From contig JAOAHK010000195.1 of assembly GCA_026415275.1 (NCBI GenBank), positions 1 to 5,648 of the forward strand: a DNA stretch of 5,648 nucleotides, written 5' to 3'. The notes beneath the pieces were generated by a model, which was given only the letters and a program-made list of their open reading frames with translations, was not told the DNA's origin and searched no databases. Below are positions 1-5,648 of this stretch, piece by piece. The position numbers and the translations under genes were made by a program. This DNA is from Anaerolineales bacterium (lineage in GTDB: Bacteria; Chloroflexota; Anaerolineae; Anaerolineales; UBA4823). Position 1 is the stretch's first letter. The number at the start of each line of letters is the position of its first letter.

Positions 1-2994
1 AAACAAAACCGTCTCAAAGGCAGTGCGTGAATGCAAGAACCAAGTCGGCATAACTGCAAGAAATAAGAGCGAGCTCCACCAAGCTCTAGGGCAGACTGTT
101 CGCCGCAAAGCGTTTACTAAGACCACCACCATTAAGCCAGAAAGCAGCAGAGAAGTAAATCGCGTTACAAAGACCGATTTACCAAACAACAAATATGGGA
201 TGACCTGAACATAAACGCTCACACTGAGATTCCAATATGAACCGTTGGGAAAATAAGTTGGCAGGAAGACTTTGCCTGGTCCATAAAACCCATCTCGAAC
301 TAACTCTGCTGCAGAGGCGGTTTGGATTGCTTCGTCAGTGAAGAAATAAATTGGAAAATCTGAAAGGTAAGCCATTCGGGTACCAAAGTAAATAAGGAGA
401 GCAAAGCTAAAGAGGATTGAAGATAAAGACAATTCACCAAGAAAACAGCGAACCAACAACCAGGTCACCTGTTTCCAAACTGTCCAAAGGACAGGGATTT
501 GAATTTTGTTCTTTTCCTTTGGTAGCACTACCAAATCTACCTTGCGCCCCTCTTCTAAAGCTGTGCCTTTTTCTAAGACAAACACACCTTGGTGAAAAAC
601 AGCAGGATTGAGAATTGGTGCAGTTTTTTCCCAATCAATCACTCGAATTTTAGATTTTATCCAAAACTCTCTAAATTTCGACAAAAGTATCTTCATCTTC
701 GATACCCATGCGATGATGTCGGATCGAATGATATATAAACCGATTCCAAAGCTAATCAAACTTATCATAAGCCCCCAATAAAATACAATCGGTCGAAATT
801 CAAAGCGATATTTATGGATCCCTTCTTGCATTTTGACCGCCAAATAACCGCCCACATTTTCTAACTTTACACGCTGATCATCCACCATGACCCGCCATCC
901 AGGGTAATGGGTTACCAGTACTACCAGGACATCCTTTTCGTTTCCCTGAGCGATGACTTCAATTGCATTGGTCTTGAGAAATAAAGGTGTCAGGGGTTCG
1001 ACCTCTTCTCTTTTCAACTCTTCGTTTGAGTTCGCCGAAAGAGTCTGTTCGTGAGTCCTAAAGGCGATTGGTAAACTGTCTAAGATTTGATAGATTACAG
1101 TTCCATCAAATTGTTGGATTAGCCGCCAATTTTCCTCTGGTGGAGGCTCTTCAACAGATTGGATCAGGTAATGAGGCTTTGCTTGAACCAGCCGTTGGTT
1201 TAATCGATTGGGGGAATCAATCCGCCGGATATCCAACCAGTGATACCAGGCATCGATAAACTTCATTCGTGAGCTAAGCATCGCCAAATGCCAACCACTG
1301 ACCGGGTTACGGCGCACGTAATATTCAGAAGAGTCAAACTCCCTGAGCCAAGCGACAATCTGATAAGTAGTTAAATCATCGTCTTGTAAAAAGAGGTGTT
1401 GACTGTTAGTCCAAAAATTATCAAAAACTCCCCAAGCCATCAACAATCCCAGAACCCCCACTCCAAAATTGCCGAAAACCCTGATAAACCGATATCGATT
1501 TTCACCTCGATTTGCCTCGAGTTTTTCGGTCAGTCTTTTCCATGCTGCATCGATTCCAAAGGCCGCGAGGAGAAAGATTGCTAGACTACCGAATATTAGA
1601 GGCCTTAAGACATACCGAAATTGGCTAAAGAATTCCGTTCGGTAAAAATAATCCCGCCAAGGCATCCGATCGACATTGATCCACACAACAACAAAGGCAA
1701 CTACAAGGAGCCAAGCAACAATCCACCGCCGTTTCTCCCTTCGCCACCCAAAAGGCAGTAAGATCATAGCTATAAAAGGCATGTAGCCAATATAAGCATA
1801 AAACTCTTCTCTCGCTGGTAAGAGAGAGTAAGCGTCCTGACGGAATGTATCCTTAGATACGTAGTCTAACCATATCTGAAAAGGGGTGTGTGATCCCAGG
1901 ACATCTAACCCCTTGCTCATAAAAGGCCGAAATTGAGCCATTGGCAACAAATGTAGGGCAACCATTCCTATCCATAAAAGAAGAGCAGCAAGAACAGGAA
2001 TGGTTATTCTTGGATCAATCTGCAGCCTTAAAGGACGGATGCTGACTGAGATGGAAAAAACGACCGCGAAGATTAGAATCAACCAAACTATTAGAAAGGT
2101 ATAATAAATCGCTCCACTAAAATAAAGCAAAGCAAGCGCAATGGTGAAATAAATTAACTTTTTTATATCCCGTATTTGAAAATATTGCACCAGAAAATAA
2201 AAAACCCACGGGATCCAAGCAAAACTGAAAACAAACACATATTGTCCCTGGAAAAAATGAGCAGTCGGTTGCCCAGCAAAAGCATACATGAGTCCTAGCC
2301 AAAGGCTAACTACCTTACCAAACCCAAAAGCCCTCCCTAGTTTCATCATTCCAACTGCGGCAAGGAAATAACTTAACACCAACGCAATCCGATAACCCAC
2401 CCGCACGCCGAACAACAGACAGGGCATAGTTATAAAAGGATTATAGATATGCAAAAACGGATCGGCAAGATAAGGCAATCCAGTGTGCAGATACGGATTC
2501 CAGGTCGGAAAATGGCGATCCTGAAAAAGGCTTTGGATGAAAAATTGGACTATATATTGAAAGTATTCACTCTCGTTGCCGGGCAACTGCAAATCAGTAC
2601 GCAAGCTCAAAATCCCCCGACAATAGAGAAGCACTCCGAGTAACAATAGAAAAACCTGAACTCTCTCTCCGCGTCGTTCCAACCAGGATAAGGGATTCGA
2701 GCTGAGAGCATGCTTCTCCGTTATAGAAGGGAACTCCCCCGTACTGGGTTGTTTTTCGAACTCTTCCTGGGGAGAAGAAGCGATCTCTGCCTGAGCAGAA
2801 GGCTTCCAAAAGGACTTCAACCAAGTCAGGATTGGCGAGTAAGCGCCGAGGACATAAACAGCACCTTCTGGGTTCTGGTTATCTCTAAGCCTTTTTTGAA
2901 TGCGAGCATGCAATACTTTCATTAAGTAAAAATCAATCCCGATCGCTAAAACAATCGCCACAAAGGTCAACAGCCACGCATGAGTAGGGTTCAT
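1..2994 (-). CDS. Giant multi-pass membrane protein: YfhO-like module fused to a GT-C glycosyltransferase module (3' end outside window)
   Basis: The frame is open for 998 codons from the ATG at 2994 to the window edge with no stop, so the C-terminus is missing. Residues 7-25 form a lone hydrophobic helix, followed by a hydrophilic linker (about 26-110). A membrane domain with roughly eleven or twelve helices spans about 112-525. Its first external loop has the YfhO/GT-C-like stretch FPTWNPYLHTGLPYLADP (162-179). A soluble region (about 530-735) ends in the YfhO-type beta segment THYPGWRVMVDD (695-706), followed by a helix (736-757). After a charged linker, a second membrane module begins near 850, with an acidic FTDEA motif (885-889) just after its first helix, as in GT39/PMT-type GT-C enzymes. 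YfhO proteins and GT-C enzymes use polyprenyl-phosphate sugars to glycosylate surface polymers or proteins; donor and acceptor here are unknown. The start is supported by GAGGAA upstream. Family assignment is fairly sure, the exact activity is not. Confidence 0.85.
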   Translation of the reverse strand, partial: MNPTHAWLLTFVAIVLAIGIDFYLMKVLHARIQKRLRDNQNPEGAVYVLGAYSPILTWLKSFWKPSAQAEIASSPQEEFEKQPSTGEFPSITEKHALSSNPLSWLERRGERVQVFLLLLGVLLYCRGILSLRTDLQLPGNESEYFQYIVQFFIQSLFQDRHFPTWNPYLHTGLPYLADPFLHIYNPFITMPCLLFGVRVGYRIALVLSYFLAAVGMMKLGRAFGFGKVVSLWLGLMYAFAGQPTAHFFQGQYVFVFSFAWIPWVFYFLVQYFQIRDIKKLIYFTIALALLYFSGAIYYTFLIVWLILIFAVVFSISVSIRPLRLQIDPRITIPVLAALLLWIGMVALHLLPMAQFRPFMSKGLDVLGSHTPFQIWLDYVSKDTFRQDAYSLLPAREEFYAYIGYMPFIAMILLPFGWRREKRRWIVAWLLVVAFVVVWINVDRMPWRDYFYRTEFFSQFRYVLRPLIFGSLAIFLLAAFGIDAAWKRLTEKLEANRGENRYRFIRVFGNFGVGVLGLLMAWGVFDNFWTNSQHLFLQDDDLTTYQIVAWLREFDSSEYYVRRNPVSGWHLAMLSSRMKFIDAWYHWLDIRRIDSPNRLNQRLVQAKPHYLIQSVEEPPPEENWRLIQQFDGTVIYQILDSLPIAFRTHEQTLSANSNEELKREEVEPLTPLFLKTNAIEVIAQGNEKDVLVVLVTHYPGWRVMVDDQRVKLENVGGYLAVKMQEGIHKYRFEFRPIVFYWGLMISLISFGIGLYIIRSDIIAWVSKMKILLSKFREFWIKSKIRVIDWEKTAPILNPAVFHQGVFVLEKGTALEEGRKVDLVVLPKEKNKIQIPVLWTVWKQVTWLLVRCFLGELSLSSILFSFALLIYFGTRMAYLSDFPIYFFTDEAIQTASAAELVRDGFYGPGKVFLPTYFPNGSYWNLSVSVYVQVIPYLLFGKSVFVTRFTSLLLSGLMVVVLVNALRRTVCPRAWWSSLLFLAVMPTWFLHSRTAFETVLF

Positions 2995-2998
2995 TGAC

Positions 2999-3004
2999 TT
3001 CCTC
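2999..3004 (-). promoter_or_regulatory. Ribosome binding site of the large membrane protein gene
   Basis: On the minus strand GAGGAA lies four bases before the ATG at 2994, with the GAGG core six bases from it. It falls in the 29-base gap after the acyl-CoA dehydrogenase stop. It fixes the start, since no in-frame ATG, GTG or TTG occurs between that stop and this ATG. Its position without any promoter or terminator in the gap fits translation from a shared mRNA. Confidence 0.6.
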
Positions 3005-3023
3005 GAGGGATAAACGAGAATTC

Positions 3024-4193
3024 TTAATGCAAACCGCTCTCCAACCTTGCAATGACCAGCCGCTGGATTTCACTTGTCCCTTCGTAGATTTCGGTAATCT
3101 TCGCATCCCGAAAATAGCGTTCGATGGGCAACTCTCGGCTATACCCCATGCCGCCATGGATTTGCACCGCCGCATGGGTGACAAACATGGCTGTCTCAGA
3201 AGAAAACAGTTTTGCCATAGAAGCCTGCAAAGTGAAACGTTCCCCAGTGGTCTTCGAACGCTCTTTGGCTAAGGCAGCTTGATAGGTTAATAGACGCGAA
3301 GCTTCGATGCGGGTTTTCATATCCGCCAATTTGAAGGAAACCCCCTGAAAAGCGCCGATCTTCTGCCCAAATGCCTCTCGTTCAGTGGCATATTGCAAAC
3401 TCGCTTCATAGGCCGCCTCAGCAATACCTAGGGCTTGAGCGGCAATCCCAATTCGACCGGCATCCAAAACCGCCATGGCAATCTTAAAGCCCTCTCCTTC
3501 GTCCCCAAGACGATTTTCTATGGGCACTTCACAATTCTCAAAGCTCAACTCACTGGTTGCTGAGGCTCGAATTCCTAGCTTTGGTTCTTTCTTCCCTCGC
3601 ACGAAGCCGGGGGTTTTTGCATCCACCAAAAAAGCGGTGATACCACGGTGTTTTTTCTCGGGGTCGGTCAGAGCAAAGACCACCACGTAATCTGCCACCG
3701 GCCCACTGGTTACCCAAGATTTTCGCCCATTTAGAATATATTTATCCCCTTCCCGTGTGGCACGCGTGCGCATGTTCCCGGCATCCGATCCAGACATTGG
3801 CTCGGTCAACGCATACGCTCCAATCGCCTTTCCTGAGGCGACAGGCTTCACAAAGCGCTGCTTTTGTTCTTCTGTCCCAAATCTTAGAATGCCGTAGCAA
3901 AATAAGGAATTGTTGACCGACATAATCGTACCATGCGCCGCGTCGGCTTTACAGATTTCTTCCAAAGCCAATACATACGCCAATGTGTCCATCCCTGCCC
4001 CGCCATACTCTTCGGGCACCTCAATACCCATAAAGCCCAATTCTCCCATTTTACGGATGGTCTCGCTAGGAAATTCACCACTTTCATCAAACTGAGCAGC
4101 TATGGGAGCGATCTCATTTTGGGCAAAATCCCGTGCTGTCTGACGAATCATTTCGTGTTCCTCTGTAAATGGGAAAAGCAAACCCTCCGACAT
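3024..4193 (-). CDS. Acyl-CoA dehydrogenase, short-chain (butyryl-CoA dehydrogenase-like)
   Basis: Complete 389-residue flavoprotein, the normal length for the family. It would catalyse FAD-dependent alpha,beta-dehydrogenation of an acyl-CoA thioester in the cytoplasm, passing electrons to an electron-transfer flavoprotein. Visible parts in order are the N-terminal helical domain (about 6-118), the central beta domain starting with YALTEPMSGSDAG (127-139, close to the first family signature), FAD-contacting WVTSG (160-164), and the C-terminal helical domain with QIHGGMGYSRELPIERYFRD (344-363), which matches the second signature. The catalytic base is predicted to be Glu371 in IYEGTSEIQ, the position used by short- and medium-chain enzymes. 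Substrate could be butyryl-CoA or a branched short-chain acyl-CoA; sequence alone does not decide. No ETF genes or other beta-oxidation genes are in view. The ATG is supported by a strong AGGAGG site and an upstream promoter. Nothing looks broken. Confidence 0.97.
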   Translation of the reverse strand: MSEGLLFPFTEEHEMIRQTARDFAQNEIAPIAAQFDESGEFPSETIRKMGELGFMGIEVPEEYGGAGMDTLAYVLALEEICKADAAHGTIMSVNNSLFCYGILRFGTEEQKQRFVKPVASGKAIGAYALTEPMSGSDAGNMRTRATREGDKYILNGRKSWVTSGPVADYVVVFALTDPEKKHRGITAFLVDAKTPGFVRGKKEPKLGIRASATSELSFENCEVPIENRLGDEGEGFKIAMAVLDAGRIGIAAQALGIAEAAYEASLQYATEREAFGQKIGAFQGVSFKLADMKTRIEASRLLTYQAALAKERSKTTGERFTLQASMAKLFSSETAMFVTHAAVQIHGGMGYSRELPIERYFRDAKITEIYEGTSEIQRLVIARLESGLH

Positions 4194-4198
4194 CTCGT

Positions 4199-4204
4199 CC
4201 TCCT
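4199..4204 (-). promoter_or_regulatory. Ribosome binding site of the acyl-CoA dehydrogenase gene
   Basis: The minus strand reads AGGAGG followed by the five-base spacer ACGAG and the ATG at 4193. This is a full anti-Shine-Dalgarno match at good spacing and settles the start codon; efficient initiation is expected. Confidence 0.85.
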
Positions 4205-4235
4205 ATTTGAGAAAGCTAAAATCTCCCGCAAATGG

Positions 4236-4244
4236 ATTATAGCA
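4236..4244 (-). promoter_or_regulatory. Extended -10 promoter element upstream of the acyl-CoA dehydrogenase
   Basis: The minus strand reads TGCTATAAT, a perfect TATAAT hexamer preceded by the TGn extension, in the gap between the cyclase and the dehydrogenase. No good -35 hexamer lies 16-18 bases upstream (GGTGTG at a 17-base spacer), which is tolerated by extended -10 promoters. Transcription would start near 4229, giving a leader of about 36 bases containing the AGGAGG site. This would allow the dehydrogenase and the membrane protein gene to be expressed independently of the cyclase. It is a motif match only. Confidence 0.55.
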
Positions 4245-4302
4245 TGGGGAAAGAATTGCACACCCAAACCCGATTGAGCATTGGAGAAAATGTTGGATTT
4301 TT

Positions 4303-5648
4303 TTACTCACTCTCTATTTGCCACATAACGAAGCAATTGCGCCCTTTGGCTTTTGCCTGATACATGGCTTGGTCAGCTTGGACGAGCAAATCATCTAAGG
4401 AGCGGGTCTCAGCAGTGATCATTGTTCCCCCAATGCTGATGGTTACAGGGATGCTAAAGCCTTTATATATAACCGGTTGGTCGCTTACCACGAGGTTCAG
4501 GCGAGAAGATATTTGTCTTAAAGTATCTAGCTGGGTACGTGGCAGCAAGACTACGAATTCCTCACCTCCATAGCGGGCAACAATGTCAATTGAACGCAAA
4601 TTATCCCGCATACGAGTAGAAATTTCTCCCAAAACCGAATCCCCTGCCTGATGACCGTAGCGATCGTTTATTAGTTTAAAGTGATCGATATCGATCATCA
4701 AGACACCCATTGTGTATGGCAAGTGCTTGCTGCGGGCATAGACCTTTTGCGCCTTCTGGAAAAATCCACGGCGATTGAGCAATCCTGTCAAAGGATCGGT
4801 AATCGCCATTTGTTCCAATTTTTGTTCGGCTGCTTTTCGAGCCGTTATATCTTCATTGACTGCCACATAATGGGTTACGTTTCCCTCAACATCATAAATC
4901 GGTGCTATAACTGTGAATTCCCAATAGATTTCGCCATTCTTGCGCTGATTGGCTAGCTCTCCCCGCCATGTTTTTCCTTCTCTCAAGGTCACCCACATTT
5001 TTTCAAAGTTTTCAGGTGAGGTTTGATCCGATCTCAGGAAGAGCGGATTCTTACCTTTCACTTCGTCAAAAGTATAACCTGTGGTAAGTGTGAAAGCCTC
5101 ATTTACATATTCGATCTCAAATTGGGGATCGGTAATCATAATGACACTCGGACTCTTTTCCACAGCAACCGATAACTTATGCAACTTTTCATTAACAGCC
5201 AAAAGGTCAGCAGTTCGTTCATTAACCCGCATTTCCAGATTGCAAACTAAATCATCTAATGCACTACTCATCTTGTTGAACGCAGTGGTTAGATACCCAA
5301 TTTCATCATTATACTCAACGGGTATATACCGATGCTTCTGATCACGATCAAACTGTTCTACTCCTCCTAGGAGTCTTTTCAAAGGTCGGGCTATAGCAAC
5401 AACCATAAGATAAGGCAAACCAAACAGAATCAATAAACTGCTGCCCAATACAGCTAGCGCTAGGGGGATGAGAAATGCATGAATATATTGGCGAAAGGCG
5501 AGATATTGGTCATCCAATACACCATCAGGCCCGCTAGACAGCGGCATTTGAGCAAGACTGACCTTCTGCCTGGATGCAAAGCCTGGTTTAGCACCAATCG
5601 CCCAAATCGAAGCGTCGGGGCGGTCATTGACTTGATACTGAGCACCAG
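4303..5648 (-). CDS. Membrane-bound diguanylate cyclase with HAMP, PAS/PAC and GGDEF domains (5' end outside window)
   Basis: The frame is open to the window edge; 447 residues are visible, so the true start lies upstream. The ATG at 5547 is internal: the 33 residues before it continue the frame and look like the end of an extracytoplasmic sensor. Numbering from that ATG, a transmembrane helix (about 24-48) is followed by a HAMP linker (about 50-104, with YNDEIGYLTTAFNKM), a short coiled coil, a PAS/PAC domain (about 125-238, with TGYTFDEVKGKNP and RKNGEIYWE) and a GGDEF domain (from about 248). The catalytic loop is GGEEF (327-331); Asp286 and Glu329 are the expected metal ligands, and Asn294 and Asp303 the guanine contacts. 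The inhibitory site RSID (318-321) sits five residues before GGEEF. The protein should make c-di-GMP from two GTP, with product feedback inhibition. There is no EAL domain after GGDEF. The PAS ligand cannot be told. Confidence 0.95.
   Translation of the reverse strand, partial: GAQYQVNDRPDASIWAIGAKPGFASRQKVSLAQMPLSSGPDGVLDDQYLAFRQYIHAFLIPLALAVLGSSLLILFGLPYLMVVAIARPLKRLLGGVEQFDRDQKHRYIPVEYNDEIGYLTTAFNKMSSALDDLVCNLEMRVNERTADLLAVNEKLHKLSVAVEKSPSVIMITDPQFEIEYVNEAFTLTTGYTFDEVKGKNPLFLRSDQTSPENFEKMWVTLREGKTWRGELANQRKNGEIYWEFTVIAPIYDVEGNVTHYVAVNEDITARKAAEQKLEQMAITDPLTGLLNRRGFFQKAQKVYARSKHLPYTMGVLMIDIDHFKLINDRYGHQAGDSVLGEISTRMRDNLRSIDIVARYGGEEFVVLLPRTQLDTLRQISSRLNLVVSDQPVIYKGFSIPVTISIGGTMITAETRSLDDLLVQADQAMYQAKAKGRNCFVMWQIESE

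Larger units (their letters stand above)
4194..4302 (-). other. Intergenic region between cyclase and acyl-CoA dehydrogenase
   Basis: This 109-base spacer holds the extended -10 element and the ribosome binding site listed separately. Directly after the cyclase stop there is an A-rich run and no GC-rich hairpin followed by a T run on the minus strand, so no intrinsic terminator is visible. Read-through from the cyclase into the dehydrogenase therefore remains possible. No operator-like palindrome was recognised. Confidence 0.6.

Noticed and set aside
23..611. Short plus-strand frames (23-208 and 417-611)
   Set aside because: They lie wholly antisense to the continuous 998-codon frame, have no family-like content and no convincing ribosome binding sites.
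2594..3184. Minus-strand frames at 2594-2824 and 2933-3184 as small genes
   Set aside because: They are other-frame readings of the membrane protein and of the acyl-CoA dehydrogenase 3' end; the composition is shadow-like.
4206..4232. Possible hairpin in the dehydrogenase leader (TTTG..GAGA against TCTC..CAAA)
   Set aside because: The stem is short and AT-rich with an overlapping base, too weak to call an attenuator or riboswitch.
3933..4277. Plus-strand frame of 114 codons reaching into the intergenic region
   Set aside because: Most of it is antisense to the dehydrogenase N-terminus, and it shows no recognisable domain or signal.
4281..4302. Possible terminator after the cyclase stop
   Set aside because: Only a four-base CATT/AATG stem is possible, and the run near the stop is A on the transcribed strand sense, not a T run after a hairpin.
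4303..5547. ATG at 5547 as the true start of the cyclase
   Set aside because: The frame stays open upstream to the window edge, and a start there would leave only about 23 residues before the membrane helix, removing the sensor that HAMP proteins normally have. No good Shine-Dalgarno sequence precedes it.
5460..5645. Minus-strand frame of 61 codons near the right edge
   Set aside because: It overlaps the cyclase in another frame; the cyclase frame is open through this region to the edge and continues the domain pattern.

Overview
The window is a chromosomal-looking bacterial segment in which all three recognisable genes lie on the minus strand. Read in transcription order (right to left), they are: the 3' part of a membrane-bound PAS-GGDEF diguanylate cyclase (5648 to 4303, 5' end outside the window); a complete short-chain-type acyl-CoA dehydrogenase (4193 to 3024); and a very large multi-pass membrane protein (2994 to 1, still open at the window edge). 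The large reading frame holds 998 codons with no stop. It joins a YfhO-like membrane module to the beginning of a second GT-C-type glycosyltransferase module.

Signs of the organism are indirect. AGGAGG-type Shine-Dalgarno sites and a TATAAT -10 element point to ordinary sigma-70-type expression. The combination of a butyryl-CoA-dehydrogenase-like enzyme, a PAS-GGDEF signalling protein and a giant YfhO/GT39-like protein reminds me of Chloroflexota (Anaerolineae-like). That is an impression from family recollection, not something the sequence proves.

Layout: the cyclase and the dehydrogenase are separated by 109 bases, which contain an extended -10 promoter and a strong ribosome binding site for the dehydrogenase. 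No convincing terminator follows the cyclase. The dehydrogenase and the large membrane protein are only 29 bases apart, with a ribosome binding site in the gap, so they are probably co-transcribed although their functions are not obviously linked. There is no gene-free stretch over 300 bases, and I found no RNA gene, mobile element, CRISPR array or long repeat. The plus strand carries only short frames antisense to these genes.

The genes do not form one evident pathway. The cyclase would turn an extracytoplasmic or PAS-sensed signal into c-di-GMP, the dehydrogenase acts in fatty-acid or branched-chain acyl-CoA oxidation, and the large protein probably moves sugars from a lipid-linked donor onto a cell-surface acceptor. 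The most notable item is the fused architecture of the large membrane protein.
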